Shown here: in pieces, positions 40,182-47,691 of the stretch
How the letters are laid out: each line of letters begins with the position of its first letter
Position numbering within the stretch: position 1 is the stretch's first letter
Assembly: GCA_944389545.1 (NCBI GenBank)
Contig: CALXMT010000018.1
Coordinates: forward strand, 1-47,691
DNA length: 47,691 nt
Direction: 5' to 3'
DNA from: an uncultured Kiritimatiellota bacterium
GTDB taxonomy: Bacteria > Verrucomicrobiota > Kiritimatiellia > RFP12 > DVOR01
The notes under the pieces: generated by a model
The model's database searches: none
What the model saw: only the letters and a program-made list of their open reading frames with translations
What the model was told of the DNA's origin: nothing
Made by a program: the position numbers and the translations under genes

Positions 40182-41597
40182 TTACCGGAAGGTGGCGATG
40201 GCGGCGCGGAGGTCGGCGATGGTGTGGAGATCCATGAGGCGGCCGCGGAGGGCGTTGGCGCCGGGGAGGCCCTTGAAGTAGCGGAAGAGGTGTTTGCGGA
40301 AGGTGAGGACGGTGGCCTCTTCGGGCGTGAGGCGGGAGAAGGCTTGGGCGAGGGCGCGGTAGCGGAGCTCGAGGTCGAGGTGGCGTTCGGCCAGGTCGCA
40401 GGGGTTACCTTTGGAGAAGGTGAAGACGCAGGGATTTTCGAGGGCGGCGCGGGCGATGAGGAGGGCGCGGACGCCGGTGGCGGCCATGGCTTCGGCGCTC
40501 GGGCGGTCGACGATGGAGCCGTTGCCGAAGACGGGCAGGTCGTCGGCGGCCTCGACGGCCTGGCGGAGGAGGTCGAGGTGGACGGTGCCGGCGTGGCCCT
40601 GCGAGGTGAAGCGGGCGTGGAGGGAGACCGCGGCCACGCCGCTTTCGCGGGCGATGTGGATGACCTCGCGCCAGACGGGGGCGCCGGGGTGGGGGCCCAG
40701 ACGCGTCTTGAAGGTGACGGGCAGGCGGACGGCGCGGACGACGGCCTCGAGGATTTTGCCCAGGCGCGGGAGGTCTTTGAGGAGGGCGGAACCGGCGCCT
40801 TGGGCGGTGATGCGGGGGACGGGACAGCCGGCGTTGAGGTCGATGCCTTGGAAGCGGCCGAGGGCCTCGACGCGTTGGGCGGCCTCGGCGAGGCGGTCGG
40901 GTTCGGGGCCGTAGAGGTGCGCCCAGACGTTGCGCTCCTCGGGGAAGGTCTCCAGCAGGAAGAGGGTCTTGGGCGAGGCGCGGCAGATGCCCTCGGCGTT
41001 GACCATCTCGGTGTAGGTGCGGGCGGCGCCGCAGGCCTCGCAAAGCACACGCATGGGGGGTGTGGTGAACTCGGCCATGGGCGCGAGGAAGAGGGGCGGC
41101 GTTGCCGCCCCAGAGAACGGAGGGGGCGGCGTTGCCGCCCCAGAGAACGGAGGGGGCGGCGTTGCCGCCCCAGAGAACGGAGAACAGTGAACAGAGAACA
41201 GATGCGCCCCTACGGGCGACGGAGTGGTCGCCGCCTCGGAAGGGACATGACTCACGCTCTCGACAGGACCGTTTCCAGTTTCAGAATCGGGAGGCTCACC
41301 TTCCCGCTTATTAAGCGGCACGTGTGGAAGGGGTGGGGCGGCCGAGCCCGCCCTAGAGAATAGATGCGCCCCTACGGGCGACGGAGTGGCCGCCGCCTCG
41401 GTGGGAACAGCGCTCGGATTCTCTGTTGGACTGCCCTCAGCAAAACCGCCAGGCACACCACTCTGCCCAGCAAGCGTTTCTTGTGGGAGGGGTGGGGCGG
41501 CCGAGCCCGCCCTGGAGAATAGATGCGCCCCTACGGGCGACGGAGTGGTCGCCGCTTCGGGGTGGACAGTGCTCGGGTTCTCGGCGGGGTCCGTCAT
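40182..41597 (-). CDS. tRNA-dihydrouridine synthase with repeat-derived N-terminal extension
   Basis: A 471-residue protein if started at ATG 41597. Residues 168-471 are a complete Dus domain: LFLAPMAEFTTPPMR at the start, DLNAGCP with catalytic Cys258, KTRLG, SLHARF, GNGSI and a C-terminal helical domain. Dus uses FMN to reduce uridine in tRNA. Residues 1-167 are Pro/Ala-rich and built from intergenic modules: a PSPVGAHLFS unit three times and FSGAATPPPP three times. No ATG, GTG or TTG lies near the Dus domain; the nearest in-frame starts are themselves inside the module array. ATG 41597 overlaps the upstream stop as ATGA, which supports a start there. Alternatively the original start was lost and translation begins at a rare codon. 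Confidence 0.8.
   Translation of the reverse strand: MTDPAENPSTVHPEAATTPSPVGAHLFSRAGSAAPPLPQETLAGQSGVPGGFAEGSPTENPSAVPTEAAATPSPVGAHLFSRAGSAAPPLPHVPLNKREGEPPDSETGNGPVESVSHVPSEAATTPSPVGAHLFSVHCSPFSGAATPPPPFSGAATPPPPFSGAATPPLFLAPMAEFTTPPMRVLCEACGAARTYTEMVNAEGICRASPKTLFLLETFPEERNVWAHLYGPEPDRLAEAAQRVEALGRFQGIDLNAGCPVPRITAQGAGSALLKDLPRLGKILEAVVRAVRLPVTFKTRLGPHPGAPVWREVIHIARESGVAAVSLHARFTSQGHAGTVHLDLLRQAVEAADDLPVFGNGSIVDRPSAEAMAATGVRALLIARAALENPCVFTFSKGNPCDLAERHLDLELRYRALAQAFSRLTPEEATVLTFRKHLFRYFKGLPGANALRGRLMDLHTIADLRAAIATFR
41093..41570 (-). repeat. In-frame module array within the dus gene
   Basis: Three exact 30-bp units (palindrome GGGGCGGC-GTT-GCCGCCCC plus AGAGAACGGA) lie at 41093-41182. A larger unit with GATGCGCCCCTACGGGCGAC recurs at 41201, 41363 and 41522, spaced 162 and 159 bp. 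All spacings are multiples of three, and the frame is open on the minus strand throughout. Confidence 0.85.
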
Positions 41598-42877
41598 CGG
41601 CGGCGGAGCCAGTCGAAGGTGCCGCGCGAGGGACGTTCGGGCTCGGGTTCCGGCTCGGGTTCGGGTTCCGGCGGCATTTGCGCGGAGAGGGCGGGGATGG
41701 TGCGCTCGAGTTCCTCGATGCGGCGGAGAAGCTGCTCTTGGATGCGGGCGTTTTCGCCGTGTTCCTCCTCGCGGGCGGCGCGTTCGCGGGCCAGGGCTTG
41801 GACGGTCTCGCGCAGCTTTTCGTCGAGTTTGAGGGAGTCGAGGGTCTGCCGTTGGGCCTGGGTGAGCTGGGCGCGGAGCTGAATCTCGCTACCTTCGAGC
41901 GCGACCAGGCGTTTCTGCAGGTCGGTCTCGCGGGCGCGGCCCTCCTCCAAGGCCTTTTCGAGCGCGGCGACGCGGGCCTCGTGCTCCCGGCGCGCGGAGG
42001 GACTCTGGGGCGGGGCCACGGTGGCACGGGCGGCGCCGGGGGCCTCGCCGACAATACGACGGATCTCGGCGATACGCTCGGCGAAGGCGGCGGCGCGGCG
42101 GCGGGAGAGCGACCGGAGTTGCTCCAGGAAACGCTCCTCTTCCTCCTGCGCGCGGCGGAGGGTGTCGGCCTCGCGGTCGAGGAGTTCGGCCAGGGCGCCG
42201 GTGGGGGGCGCGGGCTCTTGGGCGGCCGCGTCCTGCGCGGTCTCCAGGGCCTTCTCCAGGGTCTCGATACGCTGCTTGAGCGTCTGCTCACGGTCGGCGG
42301 CGGCCTCGGCGGCCTCCTGCGCGGCGGCCTGCAGGTGGTCGCGTTCCAGGCGGATGGCGGCGAGTTCCTGCGCCAGGGCCTGGGCGTTGGGCTTGTCGCC
42401 GATTTCGAGCTCGCCTTGTCGGGCCTCGGCCTCGCGGCGGAGCTCCTCGATGCGGCGATCCTTCTGGCGCAACTCACGCTCCAGGAGCACCAACCGCTGG
42501 CGGGTCTCCTCGAGTTCCTGCGACGGCTGGGGCTGCTCCACGGCGAGGGGCAACTCCGTGGAGACGGGCGCCTCGCCGGGATCCTGCGTCACCGCGGCGC
42601 CCTGCGGGAAACGTCCCTCGGCCACGAGCCGCTCGGCGGCGGCCTTCGCCACGGGCCCATAGGGCGCATGATTCGGCGCGACGACATACCACGTCATCGC
42701 CAGCTCCGGCAACGTCTCGGCGGGGGCCCAGGTCTCGCCGTCGGCAGAGAGGTCGAAACCCGGCAAGATGAGACCCTGCGCCGCCCACTGCACCAGGAGC
42801 GCGGTGGGGACGTTCGCGTTGCGCACCGCCCCCGAAGGGTCGCGCAGGGACCAACGCCGCGTGTCGCCGTCGGCCAT
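41594..42877 (-). CDS. Coiled-coil protein with GYF_2-like domains
   Basis: A 427-residue soluble protein. Residues about 5-60 (RRWSLRDPSGAVRNANVPTALLVQWAAQG) and 62-95 (WYVVAPNHAPYGPVAKAAAERLVAEGRF) resemble GYF_2/DUF4339-type modules, which often bind Pro-rich peptides. About 120-390 is a long coiled coil, then a PEPEPEPE stretch and an end rich in Arg (FDWLRRR). It is the third gene of a minus-strand operon and overlaps dus by ATGA. Function is not known; the Pro-rich Dus extension next door could be a ligand, which is speculation. Confidence 0.7.
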   Translation of the reverse strand: MADGDTRRWSLRDPSGAVRNANVPTALLVQWAAQGLILPGFDLSADGETWAPAETLPELAMTWYVVAPNHAPYGPVAKAAAERLVAEGRFPQGAAVTQDPGEAPVSTELPLAVEQPQPSQELEETRQRLVLLERELRQKDRRIEELRREAEARQGELEIGDKPNAQALAQELAAIRLERDHLQAAAQEAAEAAADREQTLKQRIETLEKALETAQDAAAQEPAPPTGALAELLDREADTLRRAQEEEERFLEQLRSLSRRRAAAFAERIAEIRRIVGEAPGAARATVAPPQSPSARREHEARVAALEKALEEGRARETDLQKRLVALEGSEIQLRAQLTQAQRQTLDSLKLDEKLRETVQALARERAAREEEHGENARIQEQLLRRIEELERTIPALSAQMPPEPEPEPEPEPERPSRGTFDWLRRR

Positions 42878-43125
42878 CAGCGGGCGCCTCCCGCGCGGCG
42901 GACGGCCTCGGCGGCCTCCTCGCGCACGCCGAAGACCTCGTCGTCGGCCTCCAGGGTGCGGAGCATGGCGGCGCGGAGGCGCTCACGCATCAATTCCAGA
43001 TCGGCCTGCGCGTTGACCAGGGCGGCCTTGGCCACCACCAGCTCGCGTTCCCAGCGTTGCTTCACCTCGGCCAGCTCGGCCTTCAGGCGTGCATTCTCTT
43101 CCCGCAATGCGGTCACTTCGTCCAT
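42877..43125 (-). CDS. Small coiled-coil protein
   Basis: An 82-residue, almost wholly helical protein (MDEVTALREENARLKAELAEVKQRW with heptad spacing). AGGAGAG precedes ATG 43125, and its stop codon overlaps the next start (TGATG). It probably pairs with the coiled-coil protein encoded directly after it. No family is recognised. Confidence 0.7.
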   Translation of the reverse strand: MDEVTALREENARLKAELAEVKQRWERELVVAKAALVNAQADLELMRERLRAAMLRTLEADDEVFGVREEAAEAVRRAGGAR

Positions 43126-43140
43126 GTCTCTCTCCTGTTG

Positions 43141-43875
43141 TCAAAAAGCGCTCTTCTCGCCGAGCGGCGCGGTCCGGACCAGACCGATTTCCTGTTGCAT
43201 GGAGGCGTCGCCCTTGGCCAGGGCCTCCGCCAACGTAAGGGCCTGCCCCTTGCGCTTGGCGTCGCCCGCCTCGTTGTAAAGTTTCGCGGCCATGAGGGCG
43301 GCCTCGGCGTTGTGCGTCTCGTTGGCGCAACGCGCCGCCTCGTTTGCGGCCGCGAGCAGACGCCCGGAATCGTAAAGGCCGCGCACGCCCAGGCGCCAAC
43401 GCGCCACCGTGTCGTCATGCAGCGCCGCCTGCCCCTGCTGGAGGCCGGCGCGCAACAGATTGTAGCGCGTGCGCAGAGGCTGCGGCCAATCCGCCGTCTC
43501 CATGTCATAGAGCCAATCCGCGGCAAACGCCGGCGACAACGCCTCGGCCAACGCCAGCTCCGCGTCCGCGCGCGTCGCCACGTCCCATTCCTCATGCTGC
43601 TCGGCCCACGCCATCAAGAAACGGCGCAGTTCGCCGTGGCGCGCGTTCTCCGCCAACGCCATCCGCAACTCCAGCGTCCGCTTCCACAGCTTGCCCTGCG
43701 GCACATAGAGCGTATCCGCCCGCTCAATGATCGCCCGCGTCTGCCGGAAATCGCCCGCCGCGAAGGCCGTCATCGCCTGCCCCCGCAACCGCGCATCCTC
43801 ACGGACATCGGAGTTCTGCACGCATCCGCACAGCGCCAACGCGCCGCACGCCATCAGCAAAAGACTTCTCTTCAT
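43141..43875 (-). CDS. TPR-like lipoprotein
   Basis: A 244-residue exported protein with a lipobox LCGC (Cys near residue 18 from MKRSLLL) and a helical body with repeats resembling tetratricopeptide motifs (AMTAFAAGDFRQTRAIIERADTL, EAALMAAKLYNEAGDAKRKGQAL). ATG 43875 is chosen over an in-frame TTG at 43884 because AAAGG then has 9-nt spacing. It is the first gene of a four-gene operon ending in dus. It probably acts as an envelope scaffold, but the partner is unknown. Confidence 0.75.
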   Translation of the reverse strand: MKRSLLLMACGALALCGCVQNSDVREDARLRGQAMTAFAAGDFRQTRAIIERADTLYVPQGKLWKRTLELRMALAENARHGELRRFLMAWAEQHEEWDVATRADAELALAEALSPAFAADWLYDMETADWPQPLRTRYNLLRAGLQQGQAALHDDTVARWRLGVRGLYDSGRLLAAANEAARCANETHNAEAALMAAKLYNEAGDAKRKGQALTLAEALAKGDASMQQEIGLVRTAPLGEKSAF

Positions 43876-43897
43876 CGTTCTCAACCTTTCTTATAAT

Positions 43898-43906
43898 AGT
43901 ATAGCA
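43898..43906 (-). promoter_or_regulatory. Extended -10 promoter TGCTATACT
   Basis: Minus strand, 22 nt before ATG 43875, next to TTCTCCG heptamers (43932-43947). It drives the lipoprotein/coiled-coil/dus operon. Confidence 0.7.
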
Positions 43907-43960
43907 TAAGATACGGCGCATGCGCCCTTCCGTTCTCCGTTCTCCCCGCTTCTGACGTGG
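43907..43960. repeat. Last module remnant before the AT-rich island
   Basis: GGCGCATGCGCC palindrome and TTCTCCG heptamers. After about 43955 the base composition falls sharply and no common modules are seen until about 47500. Confidence 0.6.
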
Positions 43961-44021
43961 CTTTCAAGCGAGGAGTTTGTGGCAAATTAAAAAATACTGT
44001 CGTGGTAATCTCAAAACTGGG

Positions 44022-44152
44022 GACAGTTGTATAAGATAAAACTGAATGTTTAGAGTTACTTGAGATGCTAAAAGGGAAGGATGCTGGCGTTTTTCATTTC
44101 TATACATTATGCATTATGCCATTCAACAGCCCAGTTTTGTCTTATACACGAC
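44022..44152. repeat. Imperfect inverted repeat at the island edge
   Basis: GACAGTTGTATAAGATAAAACTG (44022-44044, given here in two parts: GACAGTTGTATAAG and ATAAAACTG) matches the reverse complement of 44132-44152 with few differences. The arms are 87 bp apart and enclose no gene. It could be a MITE-like remnant or operator structure. Confidence 0.55.
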
Positions 44153-44171
44153 AAAAGCGGTGAAATAGTTC

Positions 44172-44200
44172 TTGGTGGAGTTTTCGTGATTTGTTACAAT
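44172..44200 (+). promoter_or_regulatory. Promoter of the R-M operon
   Basis: TTGGTG (44172-44177), a 17-bp spacer and TACAAT (44195-44200). It has a conventional -35/-10 form, unlike the extended -10 boxes elsewhere, which fits a transferred operon. Confidence 0.6.
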
Positions 44201-44234
44201 GAAGTAGTCAGAAGTAATCAGAAGTAGTCAGTAG
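44201..44234 (+). promoter_or_regulatory. 10-bp direct repeats over the transcription start
   Basis: GAAGTAGTCA, GAAGTAATCA and GAAGTAGTCA in tandem, plus GTAG, directly after the -10. One unit per helical turn suits a repressor-binding operator; restriction operons are often controlled this way. No controller gene is visible. Confidence 0.5.
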
Positions 44235-44258
44235 TTTTTTACTCGAAAGGATTTCACC

Positions 44259-45068
44259 ATGATGGTTGATAATGAGCGTGCCATTCGTGCATTGGTGTCG
44301 TTGGCGGTTCGTAATTATGCACAGACGTTTGCCGAACGTCACATTTCTGAACTTGAGAATCCAGAAGGCACAATCAACATGAAGATTAACAATATCTTCA
44401 TTGCCACATTGGGGCCTGAAATTCAGTATTATTCTGCTTTGGTGCGTTCGCTCGATAGTAGCCTGGGAAATATGTTGGAAACCATGGCGATTAATATTGC
44501 GAAATTACATTATAAAGTTTCGCGTGAGGTGGCAGGAGAACTGTATCTGAGCCAAACCAAAGAAATAGCACTTCTGTTGGAGCAATACAAGCGACACGAG
44601 CGTCATCCACAATGTGCCGATTATGCAACATTGGCGGATTTGACAGAAGGTACCGTTGCGGTTCGTCGACACGATGCTGATTATTACTTGTATGATGAGG
44701 AGACAGGTGAGCATCATCTGATTGAACTTAAGATCGGAGGCGATTTGGACAATAAGAAAGCTCGTTCAGAAAAAGAAGCGTTGTTGGAACAATATTGCAT
44801 TCTTTCCAACTCCTTAAGTGATGACGCGACCGTCAAAATTCATTTCGCCACGGCGTATAATCGGTATGGAGAGGGAAATCCATGGATGCAAAGTAGAGTG
44901 TTGCAATTTTTTGCAAAGGATGAATTGCTGATAAGCAGTGCGTTCTGGAACTTCATTTGCAAAACGGAGCAAGGTTATACAATTGTTCTTGATGAGTACC
45001 GTCGAAATGCGCATTATATTATCAATGCGCTGAATAAGATTAAGAACGCATATTTACCGGAAGAATAA
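44259..45068 (+). CDS. Type II restriction endonuclease, TdeIII/MjaII-like
   Basis: A 269-residue protein. The PD-(D/E)XK core is Asp141 (ADYYLYD) and Glu156-Leu-Lys158 (HLIELKIGGDLDNKKARSEK). The phrase ELKxGGDLDNKKA and the overall length match my recollection of the TdeIII-type family; members I recall cut GGNCC, but this cannot be confirmed here. AAAGG lies 8 nt before ATG 44259. It is followed, with a one-base overlap, by two methyltransferases. Low GC and AT-rich codon use set the operon apart from the host genes. Confidence 0.75.
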   Translation: MMVDNERAIRALVSLAVRNYAQTFAERHISELENPEGTINMKINNIFIATLGPEIQYYSALVRSLDSSLGNMLETMAINIAKLHYKVSREVAGELYLSQTKEIALLLEQYKRHERHPQCADYATLADLTEGTVAVRRHDADYYLYDEETGEHHLIELKIGGDLDNKKARSEKEALLEQYCILSNSLSDDATVKIHFATAYNRYGEGNPWMQSRVLQFFAKDELLISSAFWNFICKTEQGYTIVLDEYRRNAHYIINALNKIKNAYLPEE

Positions 45069-45793
45069 TGAATTTCTCTCATCGATGTGCGCTTCGACTT
45101 GGGGATAGTCATGAGTTAATCAGGAAGATACCTGATAATTATGTGGACTTTATTTTAACGGATCCCCCTTATAATCTTGGGCGACATTCTACTGGGAATA
45201 TTCCACTCCCAGGGCGTACGCCCATGAATAATGATGTTGCTCTTTGGGATTTAGAGCCATTTGTCCCTGCTGAATGGGTGGACGAGTTTATCCGCATTCT
45301 CAAACCCTCTGGGAATCTTTTTGTTTTCACTTCTTACAACATGATTGGAAAGTGGTACGACAATCTGGATCACCGATTTTCCACAACCCAATTTATGGTT
45401 TGGCATAAAAAAAACCCTGCGCCTAAGATTTTCAAGGCCGGATTTTTGAATAGTTGTGAAATCATCTTTTGTTGTTGGAATAAAGGGCATACGTGGAACT
45501 TCATTTCTCAAGCGGAGATGCACAATTTTGTGGAAAGTACAATTTGTATGCGGCCCGAACGACTAAGCAACCCAAAACATCCGACTCAAAAACCTGTTTC
45601 TATTCTCAAGAAAATGATTTCCATTGCGTCTAACGAAAACGATGTTGTCTTTGATCCTTTCATGGGCGTTGGGTCCACGGGGGTCGCTGCATTATCGTTG
45701 AATCGCCGATTTATTGGATTTGAACGTGATGAGGCTTATTTTAAGGCTGCTCAGTGCCGTCTTGAAAAGGAGTATGCGCGTGATATCCTCTAA
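45068..45793 (+). CDS. Beta-class DNA methyltransferase (DpnA-like)
   Basis: A 241-residue amino-methyltransferase. The catalytic DPPYNLG comes first (about residue 32), then the target region, then KHPTQKP and the AdoMet motif [11 protein letters not shown] (about 195-205); this order defines the beta class, which makes N6-methyladenine or N4-methylcytosine. It probably protects the sites cut by the nuclease encoded upstream. It overlaps the next methyltransferase gene. Confidence 0.88.
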   Translation: MNFSHRCALRLGDSHELIRKIPDNYVDFILTDPPYNLGRHSTGNIPLPGRTPMNNDVALWDLEPFVPAEWVDEFIRILKPSGNLFVFTSYNMIGKWYDNLDHRFSTTQFMVWHKKNPAPKIFKAGFLNSCEIIFCCWNKGHTWNFISQAEMHNFVESTICMRPERLSNPKHPTQKPVSILKKMISIASNENDVVFDPFMGVGSTGVAALSLNRRFIGFERDEAYFKAAQCRLEKEYARDIL

Positions 45794-46913
45794 GGCATTC
45801 TTGAAATGGGCAGGTGGAAAAGAACGAGAACTACCCTATATTTTGCCTGCGTTGCCCGCTTTTCAAAACTATTATGAGCCGTTCGTTGGCGGAGGATCTG
45901 TATATGCTTCCGTATCTGCAGACAACTGGTTTATCAATGATGTAGCGAGAGAATTGATAGGTTTATATCAGGCCATCAAGAGAAATGATACGGACTTTTT
46001 CCTCTGGAGTAACCGTATTTGTGAGTTGTGGGAGCGCACCTATCACTTCGCGCAACACACAGATTTTCTCTTAGAGATTTATCAAGATAGTAAAGCTCAA
46101 GGGTTCGATAAAGAGTATATCGTTCGGCGAGCCGAGCTATTTCTTCAGGCATGTTCATTCGTGCATATCGCACTTGAGAGTTTCCCTTGGCCTTCTGAAG
46201 TCTTCCTGCGAGAGCTTCGCGCCTGTTTCATTCGCAAACTACGTCGCATTGGGCAATTGGAGCGTGAGCACGGATGTCTGTCTTACGAAGATATTAAAGA
46301 GTCTCTAATCACTGTTTTCATGGGGGCATTGTACACCTATTTTCGCGATTGTTCCAATCATATTCATGAATTCAATGTGCCGGGCCTGGAAATCGCGCTT
46401 TTCCTTTTTATTAGGAATTATGCGTACAGTGGGATGTTTCGCTATAACGCAAAAGGCGATTTCAATGTCCCTTATGGCGGCATGGGCTACAACGCCAAAA
46501 GCCTTCGGCCGAAATTAAAGTACTATCAGTCCGAATTCGTGCAGCAACGTATGGCGCGAACAAAATTTTTTAACCTTGATTTCGCCGAATTCTTGCATGA
46601 GACGTTGCCGACGAAGGACGATTTCATTTTTCTCGATCCCCCTTATGATACAGATTTCTGCACATACGCGAAAAACGCATTCACGCAGGATGATCACCGT
46701 CGTCTGGCAGATGTACTGATGCATCATTGTCGAGCGAAGTGGTTATTGGTAATCAAAGAAACGCCTTTTATTCGAGGGTTATATTGTAACATGGGATTGT
46801 GCATTAGGCATTTCGATAAGACTTATCAGGTTAGCTTCATGAATCGCAATTCCAGACAAGCCAGGCATCTCATGATTGCCAATTATCAGCTTCCTCCTAT
46901 GCCAGAAGCATAA
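45780..46913 (+). CDS. Dam/D12-class adenine methyltransferase
   Basis: About 377 residues. KWAGGK near the start and EPFVGGGSV form the AdoMet site; DPPYDTDF (about residue 280) is the catalytic motif. This is the alpha/D12 class containing Dam and DpnM. A 100-residue insert between the motifs makes it longer than Dam. I favour GTG 45780 because AAGGAG then has 7-nt spacing; ATG 45774 is in frame but only one base from AAGGAG. It overlaps the preceding gene by 14 nt. Confidence 0.85.
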   Translation: MISSKAFLKWAGGKERELPYILPALPAFQNYYEPFVGGGSVYASVSADNWFINDVARELIGLYQAIKRNDTDFFLWSNRICELWERTYHFAQHTDFLLEIYQDSKAQGFDKEYIVRRAELFLQACSFVHIALESFPWPSEVFLRELRACFIRKLRRIGQLEREHGCLSYEDIKESLITVFMGALYTYFRDCSNHIHEFNVPGLEIALFLFIRNYAYSGMFRYNAKGDFNVPYGGMGYNAKSLRPKLKYYQSEFVQQRMARTKFFNLDFAEFLHETLPTKDDFIFLDPPYDTDFCTYAKNAFTQDDHRRLADVLMHHCRAKWLLVIKETPFIRGLYCNMGLCIRHFDKTYQVSFMNRNSRQARHLMIANYQLPPMPEA

Positions 46914-47321
46914 TCAGATGTTGCCGCTTTACGTCTCTTCCTGGGCCCTCGGAACTTCGATAGTGCCTTTGAATGTTGTTTGTCAAATAGAATGTGTGCC
47001 AAGCTGTTTTAGAGCTTTTAGTGGGCAACCGTGTTTTGGCTCAGCCGAGATGCAATTCCCTGAGAGGGCGGCATCCTCGGACTCCCCGATTCTTACAACA
47101 GACACTACTACTGTCCTATTGAAATAACAGGGAAAATAGACACGTGAAACGTGTCGTGATTAATTGTGGGTCCGGAAGGTTGAGGAGTCAAGTTGGTAGC
47201 ATATTGGACCTTGCCCACAAAAACTCTAAAGAGTCTTGCATAACCTTGAGTGACGGGCATTTTGTCCACTCTATTTTCGTTTTGTAACGCATTCCTGTTA
47301 TATCGGTTTTGAAGCACTCTG
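46914..47321. other. AT-richer intergenic region without a clear gene
   Basis: No recognisable gene, repeat module or RNA was found. Short open frames occur on both strands (the longest is 120 codons on the minus strand, 47108-47470) without ribosome sites or family resemblance. Confidence 0.5.
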
Positions 47322-47495
47322 ATGAGAGATGAAACACCTGAATTTATTTTTATAGATAAGGAACCTAACTGTTCTCCTCTCAGAGAGGCTTTAAAAAGCG
47401 ATGAGTGGATAGTTTCTCGGGAGTCAAAAATGCGATTATTAGAGGTATCCAAAAATGCTACCTTGTACAAGCGTGGAAAATATTATTCAGACTAA
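47322..47495 (+). CDS. Possible small or truncated hypothetical protein
   Basis: 57 codons (MRDETPEFIF to KRGKYYSD) with protein-like composition, opened by ATG and closed by TAA just before intergenic modules resume. There is no clear Shine-Dalgarno. It may be the leftover of a gene cut by module DNA; the opposite strand also has an open frame, so coding is uncertain. Confidence 0.25.
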   Translation: MRDETPEFIFIDKEPNCSPLREALKSDEWIVSRESKMRLLEVSKNATLYKRGKYYSD

Positions 47496-47691
47496 TCTAT
47501 AGGATCACTAGGACGGCGGCTTGCGCTGCTCCGCACAACGGCTTCGCCCGTCGCGCGCTTGCCGCGTGCTTCGCTTTCCCGCTTTGGGCCGGCGCTCACG
47601 CAGAAATGACCGATTGGTCAAATCTAGAAGTAATTGCAACAAAAGACGGGTAAATACGCGGGGGTGCGCGATTAGGTGTCCGGAAAATGCT
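47496..47691. repeat. Module mosaic closing the AT-rich island
   Basis: CTATAGGATCACTAGGACGG-type 9-mers, then hairpin-rich CGGCTTGCGCTGC, a CACAACGGCTTCGCCCGTCG phrase and GCGCGC-TTG-CCGCG arms, as in other gaps. A short frame to 47653 is not convincing as a gene. The window ends here. Confidence 0.6.

Noticed and set aside
41093-41182. CRISPR-like 30-bp repeats
   Set aside because: The units are contiguous without spacers and lie in frame with dus.
47108-47470. 120-codon minus-strand frame in the AT-rich end
   Set aside because: No ribosome site, no family resemblance, and it overlaps another weak frame on the plus strand; chance frames of this size are expected in such DNA.
77-47590. Insertion sequence or transposon to explain the repeats
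   Set aside because: No transposase, integrase or terminal repeats of an IS were found; modules are too short and too freely recombined.
47400-47653. Small exported protein with a signal-like ARRALAACFAFPLWAGAHA segment
   Set aside because: The segment is module DNA read in one frame and the mature part would be only about 16 residues.

Overview
The window is a GC-rich bacterial chromosome segment. Three things point to a gut-type anaerobe of the Verrucomicrobiota/Kiritimatiellota/Lentisphaerota group: two secreted proteins ending in almost the same PEP-CTERM anchor (PEPTALALLALGVAG followed by an Arg-rich tail), a ferredoxin-dependent 2-oxoacid oxidoreductase, and several AAA-ATPase-like/PD-(D/E)XK proteins of the kind common in such genomes. 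This placement is an inference; no rRNA is present.

Layout. 1-2.5 kb: tRNA-Phe and a beta-CASP RNA nuclease. 2.5-6.7 kb: a broken and an intact AAA-ATPase-like/PD-(D/E)XK gene around a PEP-CTERM protein. 7.1-13.8 kb: a tightly overlapping five-gene operon (YbdG-like mechanosensitive channel, BatA-like VWA protein, two paralogous coiled-coil proteins with YacP/Rae1-like NYN nuclease domains, KamA/EpmB-type radical SAM enzyme). 14.1-15.7 kb: a third AAA/PD-(D/E)XK gene. 16-23 kb, minus strand: a probable lipoprotein, an ABC-F ATPase and a secreted GH18 enzyme. 23.6-31 kb: a long plus-strand run (2-oxoacid:ferredoxin oxidoreductase, stand-alone IMP cyclohydrolase half of PurH, a type II R-M pair, an acetyltransferase, a PHP phosphoesterase). 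31-33 kb: GT25 glycosyltransferase and the second PEP-CTERM protein. 34-37.2 kb: serS, def and a BatD-like membrane protein. 37.7-39.9 kb: tRNA-Leu and a Na/Pi cotransporter behind a Pho-box-like repeat. 40.2-43.9 kb, minus strand: an operon of TPR-like lipoprotein, two coiled-coil proteins and a dihydrouridine synthase. 44-47.5 kb: an AT-richer island with a TdeIII-like endonuclease and two DNA methyltransferases.

The outstanding feature is the intergenic DNA. Almost every gap is a mosaic of a small set of short modules: 7-9 bp tandem words (TTCTCCG, CTGATTGG, GGAGATTCA, CACGAAGGA, TCCTATTGG, CTTGGAAG) and perfect GC-rich palindromes whose arms differ between loci but stay complementary. Modules are reused in both orientations, abut an extended -10 box (TGCTATACT) at gene starts, and in several genes supply the stop codon inside a hairpin loop. 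They have also entered genes: one replaced the middle of an AAA/PD-(D/E)XK gene, one appears to supply the signal peptide of the BatD-like protein, and an array whose copies are spaced by multiples of three forms a 167-residue N-terminal extension of the dihydrouridine synthase. Paired changes in the two arms of matched hairpins suggest selection for structure or palindrome correction. I regard this module system and the NYN-nuclease operon as the best candidates for undescribed biology here.
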